This document shows positions 18,108 to 26,957 of a stretch of 64,000 bases of DNA, one piece after another (within the stretch, counting starts at the first letter, position 1; each line of letters begins with the position of its first letter). The DNA comes from Paenibacillus lutimineralis. GTDB taxonomy: Bacteria; Bacillota; Bacilli; Paenibacillales; Paenibacillaceae. The translations under genes were made by a program, and so were the position numbers. The notes under the pieces are model-generated. The model saw nothing but the letters and a program-made list of their open reading frames with translations. It had not been told where the DNA came from and did no database searches. The stretch lies in assembly GCF_003991425.1 (NCBI RefSeq), contig NZ_CP034346.1, forward strand, positions 1,959,501-2,023,500, given 5' to 3'.

Positions 18108-18944
18108 TCACCGTTCGTTTTGGATTTCACTGAACAATTTGTCTAATTTATCGAGATCTTCATTATATTTCTGATGTGTAGCGTCGATAAGTCTGGAGAA
18201 CACGTCCTGTAGCCCTGAATCTAGAATCTCAATGCCTTTGGCGGTGATTCCGCCCGGCACGGAGACACGCCGCTGGAGCTCTTCCGGGGACAGTCCGCCT
18301 TCTGTAAGCAGCTTACCGGTACCGAGCAGCATTTGCGACCCCAGATACAAGGCATCAGCTCTGTCAATTCCCGTCATCTCGGTCGCAGTCTCGGCCCAAC
18401 GCTGTAGGATGAATGCGATAAAGGCTGGGCCGCAGCTTGAGATATCAGAGGCGATCCGGGTTTGTTCCTCCTTAATGATTAATGGTGTGCTGATCGATGA
18501 CATGAGTTGCTCCAGCAAGAGACGGTCCTCCGGCTGGATGCGCGAACCATATATGCAGAGCGAGGCTCCGCTTTGCACCGAATGTGTAATGCTGGGTATG
18601 ATTTTTGCTATACGCGATGGAACGGACTGCTCCAGCATTTCAATCTGAACAGGGCTCGTAATGGATACGATAATTTGTCTATCCGTCAGCACATCCCTAA
18701 TCTCCGATAGGACGCCCGGGAAATCCAGCGGCTTCACACATAGGAATATAATTTGGCTCTCACGCGCGGCTTCGACATTACTGTCAACGATGCGTATTCC
18801 GGGATGGCGTCCTGCAATCCGCTCCGCCTTATGCGGGGAACGATTGCTAATGCAGATGAAGCTTTGATGTAGTGCACCGGAGCGTAGAAATGCGTCGATT
18901 AACAGGCTGCCCATAGACCCAGTTCCGATGAAAGCCACTTTCAT
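18108..18944 (-). CDS. comER: ComER, pyrroline-5-carboxylate reductase-like late competence protein
   Basis: 278 residues from ATG 18944, preceded by AAAGGAGGAAACGGG. The N-terminus MKVAFIGTGSMGS is a Rossmann NAD(P)-binding motif. The C-terminal part has the ProC dimerisation signature (GPAFIAFILQRWAE, SVPGGITAKGIEILD). The protein belongs to the ProC superfamily, but its placement divergent from comEA is the diagnostic position of comER in Bacillales. Its exact role is unsettled; in B. subtilis it is tied to sporulation and biofilm rather than DNA uptake. Confidence 0.92.
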   Translation of the reverse strand: MKVAFIGTGSMGSLLIDAFLRSGALHQSFICISNRSPHKAERIAGRHPGIRIVDSNVEAARESQIIFLCVKPLDFPGVLSEIRDVLTDRQIIVSITSPVQIEMLEQSVPSRIAKIIPSITHSVQSGASLCIYGSRIQPEDRLLLEQLMSSISTPLIIKEEQTRIASDISSCGPAFIAFILQRWAETATEMTGIDRADALYLGSQMLLGTGKLLTEGGLSPEELQRRVSVPGGITAKGIEILDSGLQDVFSRLIDATHQKYNEDLDKLDKLFSEIQNER

Positions 18945-19052
18945 CCCGTTTCCTCCTTTCGTGCAAATATGCAGTGTTTTTATATATGTATGCATCTTGA
19001 TTGGATCTTCATGACCTAAACGGCACAGATTCTTTTGAGATTGGAGTGTTAT

Positions 19053-19628
19053 ATGATGAATAAAGGGTATGTTATCACCTCGATTTGCTCCGCGCTTGCG
19101 GGAGCTGTATTGATGCTTCTTGCTTTAGGAGGCAGCCATGCCTCAGGGATCGAAGGCTGGACCCCAGTGAATCGTGAGGTAGCGCTAACTCTGCAGGATC
19201 AGGCGGCTCATATGAATGATGCCTCCTCAGATAGGTCGGCTCTGACTGCAACGGCGCCGCAAAAAACAGAGACACAGGCTCAAGGACAGGCGGATCAGGT
19301 TTCGCTTGATGCGGATACGGCTGTTCCGGCCAATAATAAAGGGAACGCTGAGCCAAATGCTACGGGCACGGGTTCATCGGATACACAGGCTAAGAGCGAA
19401 AGTACACCACCAGCAGAAGCCCAAGGCCAGAGTGGCTTGATTAATATCAATACGGCCGGAGCGACAGAGCTTCAGGAGGTCCCTGGAATCGGTGAGAAGA
19501 AGGCGCAGGCGATCATTCTTTTTCGCAATGAGAATGGCCCCTTCCAATCGGTAGAGGATTTAACGAAGGTCAAAGGAATCGGCGCAAAAATGCTTGAAAA
19601 AATGAGGCCCTTTATAGGGCTGAGATAG
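19053..19628 (+). CDS. comEA: ComEA, DNA receptor for competence
   Basis: 191 residues. ATG 19053 has GGAGTG just upstream. An N-terminal membrane anchor (VITSICSALAGAVLMLLAL) is followed by a low-complexity Ser/Thr/Gln/Ala linker of about 100 residues. A C-terminal helix-hairpin-helix domain follows: GLININTAGATELQEVPGIG and VKGIGAKMLEKMRPFIG. ComEA is anchored outside the membrane and binds incoming double-stranded DNA. It starts the comEA-comEB-comEC run, with comEB 13 bases after its stop. The long linker is within family variation. Confidence 0.95.
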   Translation: MMNKGYVITSICSALAGAVLMLLALGGSHASGIEGWTPVNREVALTLQDQAAHMNDASSDRSALTATAPQKTETQAQGQADQVSLDADTAVPANNKGNAEPNATGTGSSDTQAKSESTPPAEAQGQSGLININTAGATELQEVPGIGEKKAQAIILFRNENGPFQSVEDLTKVKGIGAKMLEKMRPFIGLR

Positions 19629-19641
19629 GAGATTGCGAACA

Positions 19642-20160
19642 ATGAATCATGATCAACGTAAAGATTGGGATACGTATTTCATGGATATCGCCTATATGGT
19701 GTCGACGCGTTCCCGCTGCGATCGTCGCCATGTTGGGGCTGTGCTCGTGCAAGGTAAGAAGCTGCTCGGAACAGCATATAACGGAGCGCCATCCGGTGTT
19801 CCGGATTGTTCGGAAGCAGGCTGCATGATCTCCGAGGAATACGAATTGGTCATTCAGGACGGTAAAGAGACTATGGTCAAAAAACAGCGTTGTATCCGTA
19901 CAATTCATGCGGAACAGAATCTGCTGTTGTTCACCGACCGAATTGATCGCGAAGGCTCGAGCGTATACGTAACAGATGAACCGTGCTGGACCTGTGCGAA
20001 CATGCTCGCGAACAGCGGGATTACAGAGATCGTCTTCCATCGCCCGTATCCGAAGGATACGGACAAAGTCAGGGCCATGCTGGAGCAGGTAGGCATCCGG
20101 TTCCGTAGACTGGACACTTACCAGCCACCGCAAGAGACGATAACTGCAGTAGAGAACTAA
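19642..20160 (+). CDS. comEB: dCMP deaminase (ComEB)
   Basis: 172 residues from ATG 19642, using GGAG at 19627-19630; an in-frame TTG at 19633 is too close to it. Zinc and catalytic residues of the cytidine/deoxycytidylate deaminase fold are visible: HAE at residues 89-91 and PCWTC at 114-118. It converts dCMP to dUMP, feeding dTTP synthesis. In Bacillus it lies in the comE operon but is not needed for DNA uptake. Nothing unusual is seen. Confidence 0.95.
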   Translation: MNHDQRKDWDTYFMDIAYMVSTRSRCDRRHVGAVLVQGKKLLGTAYNGAPSGVPDCSEAGCMISEEYELVIQDGKETMVKKQRCIRTIHAEQNLLLFTDRIDREGSSVYVTDEPCWTCANMLANSGITEIVFHRPYPKDTDKVRAMLEQVGIRFRRLDTYQPPQETITAVEN

Positions 20161-20207
20161 GAGAACAGCTTCAAAGATCAAAGTTCAATATATAACAAGA
20201 TGAAGGA

Positions 20208-20239
20208 AGAACCTCATCTGCTCAGGCAGGTGGGGTTCT
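20208..20239 (+). terminator. Hairpin between comEB and comEC
   Basis: AGAACCTCATCTG (20208-20220) pairs with CAGGTGGGGTTCT (20227-20239), with a six-base loop and a short TTGT tail. It may reduce read-through into comEC. Confidence 0.6.
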
Positions 20240-20332
20240 TTGTCGTTCATAATGTTGTTCAAAAAACTACCTCTAACAGGAACAATGATAGCTGGCTTCT
20301 AATCAATTAGAAATTAGGGGAGGGTAAAAATC

Positions 20333-22966
20333 GTGAAAAGCAGACCATTGGCAATGGTCGTTTGCTGCTGGATTGCCGGGAGCGGGAGTGCAGTCTTATG
20401 GCATGGAACCTCGTTATGGCTAACTTGGGGCGGGCTGACCCTACTAATCCCCCTGCTTGGGATCGTACTAAGATATCGGCCAAGACAGATGGTTCTGTTA
20501 TGGCTTGTTTTTTCGCTTGGGGCTATATATTGGCAAATCAATGATGGGAGAAATGTAAGTAAGATTAGCACTGCGCTTGCTGCAGAAGTTATAACTTCAG
20601 ATACCGTTATGGTTAAAGCAAGTGGAATGATCGTCTCCGCGGTAGAAGTCAATGGGGATCGGGCAGCATTTACAGCGGCTCTGCAGAGTATAGAACCTTC
20701 GCAAGTTCCAGGCGAAAACACAGCTCCAGGTATACATGGGATTGACACCGCCGGTGAGCGGGTTGCCGTACAGATCAAGCTGTCTAAGCAGGAAGAGCAG
20801 GCTGTTGCTGCAGCTTGGACCCGAGGGCAGAAGATCACGCTGCAGGGTAGTTTGGAACAGCCAAGCGTAGCGCGTAACTTCGATGGATTCGACTACGGGA
20901 AATACTTACGAACACAGCGTATTCATTGGATTTTCAAAGCCGCAGGTGCTTCCGCGGTGGAGGCAACATCCGGCGGTTTCAGTGGGGCGGCTCTACTGGG
21001 TGAGGTAGATAAGCTGCGACAGCGTATTGGAAGCCGGGTTGAGCAATTATTCCCGGGGTGGCAAGCGGGCTATATGAAGGGGCTTCTCATCGGACTCGCT
21101 GATGAGCTGGAACCGGATAAATATACTCAGTTCACCCAGCTTGGTCTGACGCATATTCTGGCGATATCAGGCAGTCACGTAGCGATTAATGTCGGTCTGC
21201 TCTTTGGCTTGCTTCGTCTCTGCAGAGTCACCCGCGAGACCTCAATCTTGATCGTGCTTTGCTTCGTACCGATTTATGTACTTCTGACAGGCTTCTCACC
21301 TTCAGTAATCCGTTCCGGCATTATGACGATACTCGGTTTATATTTGCTGCGGCAGCGCAGGCTGAAGGATGGGCTGAATGTACTGTCAGCAGCAGCGCTG
21401 CTCATGCTGTTATGGGAGCCGAACTTTTTGCTAAATGTCAGCTTTCAGCTGTCGTTTGCCGTTACTGCCGGATTGATTATTTTCGTACCGCAGATACTTC
21501 CGTTGCTTGGCTGGCTGCCGCCCAAAATTCGCGGCACCGTCGCGATTACGGTAGCTGCGGAGATCGTCTCTTTTCCTTTGACGATCTTTTATTTCAATCA
21601 ACTCTCACTACTCTCTCTAGCTGCGAATCTACTAATCGTCCCCGTTATCGGGCTTGTCGCTTTACCTCTTGGCACGACTTCATTGCTGTTCAGCTGGATT
21701 TGGCTCAGGCTAGGTACTTGGATCGCCTATCCGGTCATTCTCGTGAATAAAGTAACTTTTCAGGCTACGGAATGGCTTACTAGTCATAGCGGCTTCATGA
21801 CTTATTGGAAATCGCCGAGCCTCCTATGGATCGCCAGCTACTACTCGGTCATTTACGGTTTGCTGCTGTTGAGCAAGAGGGTGGTGACGCAGCGCTCCAT
21901 TCAGGCTGTCACGGATGATACTGTTCCGTTGCCGGATCGTCCGGTCCACTCTACAGCCAAGAGCCACTACAGCTTTGCGGGAGATAGCTTCAAGCGCTAC
22001 GCGACGATGCTCTTGCTGGCGATCAGTCTCATTGCCATGCTTATCTACGGTTACCGTCCGCTCAACCCCCATGGCATTGGTCATGTACAATTCATTGATG
22101 TTGGACAAGGCGACTGTACACTGATCACGACGCCATCAGGGATTAATATACTGGTGGATGGGGGCGGTACCGTCTCTTTTCGTAAGCCGGGAGAGGGATG
22201 GCGCGATCGGCGGGAACCGTTCGAAGTTGGAGCGAAGACGGTTGTTCCATTGCTGAAGAAGCGTGGAATCCATCGCCTGGACATCGTCATAGCCACGCAT
22301 GGCGATCAGGATCATATCGGGGGCCTACAAGCAGTCGTTGAGCAATTCCCGATCGGCGCTCTGTTGTTCAACGGCAGTTTCTCCGAATCGGCGACTTTGG
22401 CTAAGCTAATGCAGACAGCAGTGGATAAGAGAATCTCTATTTATGCGGTCTCAAGAGGCATGATCCTCAGTCCGGACTCCGCAACGAGACTTGAATTTAT
22501 GGCCCCTCTCCTGCATGGACATGAAGGGGATCAGACGGATTCAGCAATACCGTATATTAAGGAACAAAATGCCGAGTCTGTCGTATTTCGACTGGAGATG
22601 GGTGGAGCAAGCTTCCTGTTCACAGGGGATACGGATGAAGGGACGGAGCGCAAGATGATGGCTCTGGAGCATCAAGACTCTACAGAAGGAGCAGTCAAAG
22701 ATCTGCGCCCGATAGATATGTTGAAGGTAGCGCATCACGGTAGCAAGACATCAACCTCCGCCTTATGGGTCAGGCGTTATCAGCCAACCGCATCGGTGAT
22801 TTCGGCGGGGGTGGGCAATACTTATGGGCATCCGAATGCCGGCGTAGTGGAGCGGCTTACTCAGTCCGGCAGCATGATTTTTCGGACGGATTTGCAGGGG
22901 GAGGTTCAGGTTAAAGTGCATCAAGGATTAATACAGTCAAGGTACAAAAATAAATCATCGGAATAG
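20333..22966 (+). CDS. comEC: ComEC/Rec2 DNA-uptake channel
   Basis: 877 residues from GTG 20333, with GGGGAGGG upstream. The order is: N-terminal membrane helices with a DUF4131-type soluble insert, a central competence domain with many helices (LTHILAISGSHVAINVGLLF; FLLNVSFQLSFAVTAGLIIF), and a C-terminal metallo-beta-lactamase domain (HVQFIDVGQGDC near residue 583; ATHGDQDHIGG near 653-663). It forms the membrane channel that brings single-stranded DNA into the cell; the lactamase-like domain is thought to degrade the other strand. Third gene of the comE group. Confidence 0.96.
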   Translation: MKSRPLAMVVCCWIAGSGSAVLWHGTSLWLTWGGLTLLIPLLGIVLRYRPRQMVLLWLVFSLGAIYWQINDGRNVSKISTALAAEVITSDTVMVKASGMIVSAVEVNGDRAAFTAALQSIEPSQVPGENTAPGIHGIDTAGERVAVQIKLSKQEEQAVAAAWTRGQKITLQGSLEQPSVARNFDGFDYGKYLRTQRIHWIFKAAGASAVEATSGGFSGAALLGEVDKLRQRIGSRVEQLFPGWQAGYMKGLLIGLADELEPDKYTQFTQLGLTHILAISGSHVAINVGLLFGLLRLCRVTRETSILIVLCFVPIYVLLTGFSPSVIRSGIMTILGLYLLRQRRLKDGLNVLSAAALLMLLWEPNFLLNVSFQLSFAVTAGLIIFVPQILPLLGWLPPKIRGTVAITVAAEIVSFPLTIFYFNQLSLLSLAANLLIVPVIGLVALPLGTTSLLFSWIWLRLGTWIAYPVILVNKVTFQATEWLTSHSGFMTYWKSPSLLWIASYYSVIYGLLLLSKRVVTQRSIQAVTDDTVPLPDRPVHSTAKSHYSFAGDSFKRYATMLLLAISLIAMLIYGYRPLNPHGIGHVQFIDVGQGDCTLITTPSGINILVDGGGTVSFRKPGEGWRDRREPFEVGAKTVVPLLKKRGIHRLDIVIATHGDQDHIGGLQAVVEQFPIGALLFNGSFSESATLAKLMQTAVDKRISIYAVSRGMILSPDSATRLEFMAPLLHGHEGDQTDSAIPYIKEQNAESVVFRLEMGGASFLFTGDTDEGTERKMMALEHQDSTEGAVKDLRPIDMLKVAHHGSKTSTSALWVRRYQPTASVISAGVGNTYGHPNAGVVERLTQSGSMIFRTDLQGEVQVKVHQGLIQSRYKNKSSE

Positions 22967-23026
22967 GCGGTGTCAATAGAAACTATTCCCCTGTTCCCGC
23001 GTCTCATAGTACGATTGTATTTTGTT

Positions 23027-23059
23027 GAGGTCACTAGCGACCTCTCTTTTTTTATTTTT
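23027..23059 (+). terminator. Terminator of comEC
   Basis: GAGGTC (23027-23032) / GACCTC (23039-23044) stem with a six-base loop, followed by TCTTTTTTTATTTTT. Confidence 0.85.
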
Positions 23060-23185
23060 GCACTGTGCCCGCTGGATGACGCGTCCTCTTTTTTTTGGTA
23101 TTCTAAGGTGAGATTGAGAACTTATATGAAAAAAATATCTTCTTAAAGCCTAACATTATTTGTCTAAAAAATAGAATAACAATAT

Positions 23186-23212
23186 TGCAACATATCGCTG
23201 GTCGATATCGTC
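23186..23212 (+). promoter_or_regulatory. ECF-sigma type promoter of the sigma/anti-sigma operon
   Basis: TGCAAC (23186-23191), a 17-base spacer, then CGTC (23209-23212), the shape of SigX/SigM-class promoters (TGxAAC...CGTC). It lies 30 bases before the sigma gene, implying that the sigma factor drives its own operon. TTGCAACAT and ATGTTGCAA also form an inverted repeat around it. Confidence 0.7.
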
Positions 23213-23241
23213 TGTAATGTTGCAAGGAAGGGGGAGCCTTA

Positions 23242-23790
23242 GTGGTAGAGCAGGGACTCATCAGAGCCGCTCAGCAGGGCGATCGCGACGCTCTAATCAC
23301 CCTATTGCGTGAGATAGAAACACATGTGTACCGGACGGCCTATTATATTTTGAATAATGAACAGGACGCGCTGGATGCAGCCCAGGAGGCGCTTATCAGG
23401 ATCTATACGAAGATAGAGACCTATGAGGAGAAGGCGCAATTCAAGACATGGGTTCAGCGCATAGTAACCAATATATGTATTGATAAGTTCCGAAGGAACA
23501 AACCTACGGTTTCTATTGAAGAGCATGAGCTTGTTTTTCAAGGGAAAGAGAGTGTCGAGAGGGAAGTGATGTCCGGCTACATAGCAGAGGACATTCGCGA
23601 AGCAATCGATCAGCTTCCGGAACATCACCGTTCTGTTGTTGTTCTGAGATATTTGCAGGACTTCTCGTACAATGAAATTGCTGACTGTTTGAATTTACCA
23701 CTGAATACGGTGAAATCCTATTTATTTAGGGCGAGACAACAGCTTCAGCATTTACTCCAAGATTATCAGAAAGGTGGTGTGTCAGGATGA
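23242..23790 (+). CDS. ECF RNA polymerase sigma factor (SigX-like)
   Basis: 182 residues from GTG 23242, ribosome site AAGGGGGAG. Region 2 is visible as YYILNNEQDALDAAQEALI with WVQRIVTNICIDKFRR, and region 4 as YLQDFSYNEIADCLNLPLNT with VKSYLFRARQQL. There is no region 3, as in all ECF sigmas. Its stop overlaps the start of the anti-sigma gene (ATGA), so the two are translationally coupled. The upstream promoter has ECF character. Cell-envelope stress is the usual signal for this group, but the regulon cannot be read here. Confidence 0.93.
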   Translation: MVEQGLIRAAQQGDRDALITLLREIETHVYRTAYYILNNEQDALDAAQEALIRIYTKIETYEEKAQFKTWVQRIVTNICIDKFRRNKPTVSIEEHELVFQGKESVEREVMSGYIAEDIREAIDQLPEHHRSVVVLRYLQDFSYNEIADCLNLPLNTVKSYLFRARQQLQHLLQDYQKGGVSG

Positions 23791-25049
23791 AATGTTCGGA
23801 GGCGGTGGAATGGATGCATCGTTATTTAGACCATGATTTGAACGATGAAGAAAGTGCCCAATTATTCGAGCATATTCGCAATTGCCGAGATTGTGCCGAA
23901 GAATTTGATATATTGAAAAGACTGAATTCCAGGTTAGAACAGCTTCCAAAGGTTATGCCGAAGATCAGTCTGGTTGATGCGATTCTTCCTCAGCTTGATG
24001 AGATCGACAGGGCACGCCGGGAGGAGGGCAGCGCTTCAGAGGTGCTACCAGGGATGGAGCCGCTGGTTGCAAAGTCTGCAGAAGCGGCGACAAGCCGCAG
24101 TCGCAGGCAGAGTCCATGGCGAAGTCGCGCTTTTCGCGCTGGGGCACTTGGCGTAACTGCCGCGTTAGTCCTTGGCATATTCATATACAATTACCAGCCG
24201 CATACGGTGTCAGATGCTGAAATGTCAGTACAATCCATGTCCAGTAGTGATAAGGCTGATCATGCTGCCCAATCAGATCGTGCAGATAGCACTGCTGCGG
24301 ATGACGGTGGTGTAAAGAGCTATTTATCACCGGAGGACAGTGACTCGGCCGGGAATGCCGGCGATAGCGTCTTGAGATCGACAGAACAACAAGGTGGTAA
24401 TGTAGGAGATGAGAATCCTAATGCTGCACGGATGGGGGGGTCTCCTGTCGGGGACCATAACGATAGTAAGGCTTCCATAAGCAAGCAGGGTTCAGCGGAC
24501 ACAAAGGCCACTAATAAGACGGATGTGTCTGCCAGTGATAAGGCTTCGAGTGGACAGAGCGGCAAGCAGGAGAAAGCTACGCCTAGTTCAACCGCTTCGG
24601 GAAATACAACAGACTCGGGAGCTGCAAGCGATAACGTTGCCAAGGACAACCGTAGTATTGACAATCATGACCGGACTACGGATGGAACAGAGGATGCCGC
24701 GGGTTCTATGGAGAGCAATCAATATACAATTGGTCAGAACATCATGGGTATAGTAGCTGCGGATCTATGGACTTCGCCGGACGGAGGCTTTAAGGTCGAG
24801 GTTAATGATGGCCATCTCTATTTGTATCGGAACAATTTAGACAGTATGAACGGCCGCACTTTGATTACAGATAAGCCCATTGATGGTGTATGGGTGCGAG
24901 GCTCTTGGTCCGAGGATAGCAAATCGTATCAGTATGAGATCGAGAAAGATGGCGTGACTTCGACTTATACGTTGCAGGCGGATGCTGGAAGCGATACAGG
25001 GGACTCACCCGGGAATAATGACCAAACTCAAAAAAATACAAATAAATGA
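23787..25049 (+). CDS. Membrane anti-sigma factor with zinc-finger (ZAS) domain
   Basis: 420 residues, starting in the ATGA overlap with the sigma gene. The cytoplasmic N-terminus holds a zinc anti-sigma motif (H29-x3-C33-x2-C36, HIRNCRDC). A single membrane segment lies at about residues 117-136 (GALGVTAALVLGIFIYNY). Outside follow about 180 residues rich in Ser, Asp, Thr and Asn, a flexible linker. A C-terminal domain ends the protein (IMGIVAADLWTSPDGGFKVE, DGVWVRGSWSEDSKSYQYEI), probably the sensor. It should hold the sigma factor at the membrane until a signal triggers release. Confidence 0.9.
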   Translation: MKCSEAVEWMHRYLDHDLNDEESAQLFEHIRNCRDCAEEFDILKRLNSRLEQLPKVMPKISLVDAILPQLDEIDRARREEGSASEVLPGMEPLVAKSAEAATSRSRRQSPWRSRAFRAGALGVTAALVLGIFIYNYQPHTVSDAEMSVQSMSSSDKADHAAQSDRADSTAADDGGVKSYLSPEDSDSAGNAGDSVLRSTEQQGGNVGDENPNAARMGGSPVGDHNDSKASISKQGSADTKATNKTDVSASDKASSGQSGKQEKATPSSTASGNTTDSGAASDNVAKDNRSIDNHDRTTDGTEDAAGSMESNQYTIGQNIMGIVAADLWTSPDGGFKVEVNDGHLYLYRNNLDSMNGRTLITDKPIDGVWVRGSWSEDSKSYQYEIEKDGVTSTYTLQADAGSDTGDSPGNNDQTQKNTNK

Positions 25050-25178
25050 GTCACCTTTTTATGAGATATGGAATAGGTTATATAGATTAGAGAGAGAAGA
25101 CGGACCCTGATCGTCGTATGACCGCCGGCGGAAAAGTTTCTAGAGCTTTTCAGCCCGCGTTTATATAGATGTTCTGGG

Positions 25179-25217
25179 ACAAAGGGACCTTATGCTAATA
25201 TAGCGGGGTCCCTTTGT
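25179..25217 (+). terminator. Terminator-like hairpin of the sigma operon
   Basis: ACAAAGGGACC (25179-25189) / GGTCCCTTTGT (25207-25217), 17-base loop, weak T tail. It lies in the 307-base gap 25050-25356, where otherwise only a half repeat (25304-25330) and the holA ribosome site are seen. Confidence 0.7.
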
Positions 25218-25303
25218 TGCGTCAAATGGGAATCTCCATCCGCTCCATCTGAAAATTGTGGTTTGGACGAACAGCGGTTTTCGAGATATGATAATACAAT
25301 GAG

Positions 25304-25330
25304 TGTTTAAAAAGACGGACTTTTCAAATA
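25304..25330. repeat. Solo fragment of the dispersed palindromic repeat
   Basis: GTTTAAAAAGACGGACTTTT followed by CAAATA resembles both ends of the dispersed repeat (GTTCAAAAAG... and ...CGGACTTTTTGAAC) joined with no interior, like a collapsed copy. Confidence 0.5.
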
Positions 25331-25356
25331 CCTCTTAAATAGACAAGGAGGGAAAA

Positions 25357-26379
25357 ATGGTGGATGTGAAGGCAGCAATCAAAGAGATCAAACAGGGGAA
25401 GGTCTCCCCTTTATATTTGTGTTACGGTACAGAGAAATATCAGATGCAGCAATTCATCACCTTATTGCAGGAGCAAATTGTGGATCCGGACCAACGCGAC
25501 TTTGCGCTTGCACATTTTGATCTGGCGGAGACCCCTGTGGAGGTAGTCATTGAGGAAGCAGAGACGCCGCCATTCCTGGCTGAGCGCAAGTTGATCATTG
25601 CCAAGGATTCGGCTGTATTTACAGCTGGCAGGGACAATAGCAAAATTGAGCATAAGCTGGAGACGTTGCTGACCTATTGCGCCAATCCAGCCGAATATAG
25701 TGTTATTGTCTTTATGGCTAACAGCGAGAAGCTGGATGAGCGGAAGAAGATCGTCAAGACGATGAAAAGTGAGGGAATCGTTCTGTCCTTCCTGCCGCTT
25801 AGCGGAGCCGAGCTTGTGCAGTGGGTGGTTCGTGAGGTGGAGGGCCGAGGCTGCCGGATCGGAACGGATGCGGCGGAGGCGCTTATCGCTTCAGCAGGGG
25901 TACAGTTGTCGGCTCTGTCGGTCGAGGTGGACAAGCTATGTCTATATACCGGGCCGGGAGGCAAAATTGAGCCGTCCACAGTGGAGCAACTGGTGGCGAG
26001 GAGCACAGAGCAGAATGTATTCGTAATGGTGGAGAATATCGCTAATTTGAAATTGGAGAAGGCGCTCGATATTTTCTATGAGCTTCTGAAGCAGCGTGAG
26101 GAGCCGATTAAAATCGCTGCCCTAATCGCCCGTCAGTTCCGCATTATGCTGCAGGTTAAGGATTTAGCTAGGCAGAGTTATTCCCAGCAGCAGATCGCTT
26201 CTCAGCTCAGTCTGCATCCTTATGCGGTGAAGATTGCTGGTGAACAGGCGCGTAAATTCGAAGCTACGGCATTGCGGGGCATATTGTCAGAGCTGGCTGA
26301 GCTGGATTACCGTATGAAGAGCGGGCGCGTTGATAAAGTGCTCGGATTGGAAATGTTCTTGCTGAAGCTTGGGGCGTAG
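25357..26379 (+). CDS. holA: DNA polymerase III delta subunit
   Basis: 340 residues from ATG 25357, ribosome site AAGGAGG. This is the clamp-loader delta subunit, which opens the sliding clamp at the replication fork. The N-terminal part (SPLYLCYGTEKYQMQQFITL) and the central motifs (FLAERKLIIAKDS; LRQRE-type LLKQREEPIKIAALIARQFR) match the HolA/YqeN family in order and length. Its place between comEC and rpsT is conserved in Bacillales, apart from the sigma operon inserted here. It ends at a terminator that overlaps its stop codon. Confidence 0.95.
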   Translation: MVDVKAAIKEIKQGKVSPLYLCYGTEKYQMQQFITLLQEQIVDPDQRDFALAHFDLAETPVEVVIEEAETPPFLAERKLIIAKDSAVFTAGRDNSKIEHKLETLLTYCANPAEYSVIVFMANSEKLDERKKIVKTMKSEGIVLSFLPLSGAELVQWVVREVEGRGCRIGTDAAEALIASAGVQLSALSVEVDKLCLYTGPGGKIEPSTVEQLVARSTEQNVFVMVENIANLKLEKALDIFYELLKQREEPIKIAALIARQFRIMLQVKDLARQSYSQQQIASQLSLHPYAVKIAGEQARKFEATALRGILSELAELDYRMKSGRVDKVLGLEMFLLKLGA

Positions 26380-26403
26380 AGGAGCGGCGCTCCTCTTTTT
26401 TTC
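26379..26403 (+). terminator. Terminator of holA
   Basis: GAGGAGC (26379-26385) / GCTCCTC (26389-26395) with a three-base loop followed by TTTTTTT. It begins at the last base of the stop codon. Confidence 0.85.
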
Positions 26404-26420
26404 ATCCTATAAATGCATCC

Positions 26421-26450
26421 AAAAAGACCTGAACGAATTCGTTCAGGTCT
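26421..26450 (-). terminator. Terminator of rpsT
   Basis: AGACCTGAAC / GTTCAGGTCT stem with a GAATTC loop (26425-26450); on the minus strand it is followed by TTTTT. Confidence 0.85.
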
Positions 26451-26482
26451 CTTCAGGCTTCAGTTTATTAAAATGTCGCCGA

Positions 26483-26755
26483 TTACGCTTGAGTCGTAAG
26501 GGCGTTCAATTTTTTAGCCAAGCGGGATTTCTTACGAGCTGCTGCATTCTTATGGATCAAACCTTTAGTAACAGCTTTGTCCAATTTTTGAGTAGCAGCG
26601 GCGAAAGCGGCTTTCGCTACTTCCACATCAGTATTAGCCAACGCAGTGTCGGCAGATTTTACTACTGTACGCAGTGCAGATTTTTGCGAAGCGTTAAGTT
26701 GGCGACGTTTGTCGTTAGTTTTAACACGTTTGATTGCGGATTTAATGTTTGGCAT
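26483..26755 (-). CDS. rpsT: 30S ribosomal protein S20
   Basis: 90 residues from ATG 26755, with AGGAGGTGAATGC just upstream; an in-frame start at 26785 is rejected for lack of a site. The sequence is the typical basic, helical S20: [18 protein letters not shown]..., [17 protein letters not shown]. It binds 16S rRNA in the small subunit. It is encoded opposite to holA and gpr, as in other Bacillales. Confidence 0.97.
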   Translation of the reverse strand: MPNIKSAIKRVKTNDKRRQLNASQKSALRTVVKSADTALANTDVEVAKAAFAAATQKLDKAVTKGLIHKNAAARKKSRLAKKLNALTTQA

Positions 26756-26866
26756 TGCATTCACCTCCTGTAAAGCATATATCAAGCCAGATGATTCACA
26801 ACTTAAAATATTTTATCACGCGTCCCGTCAAATTGCAACGAATTCATCAAAAGTGAATGAACAAAA

Positions 26867-26895
26867 GTGAACTTGTTGAACTTTGCTTGCATAAT
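26867..26895 (+). promoter_or_regulatory. Possible SigG-type promoter of gpr
   Basis: GTGAAC (26867-26872), then CATAAT (26890-26895) 17 bases on, a loose fit to the forespore SigG pattern. gpr is transcribed by SigG/SigF in B. subtilis. Weak match. Confidence 0.35.
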
Positions 26896-26957
26896 CGGAT
26901 TTCCTTTCCTGCACAATAACAGGTATAGGCAAGAGAGGAAAAGGAGGTCTGAATCAG

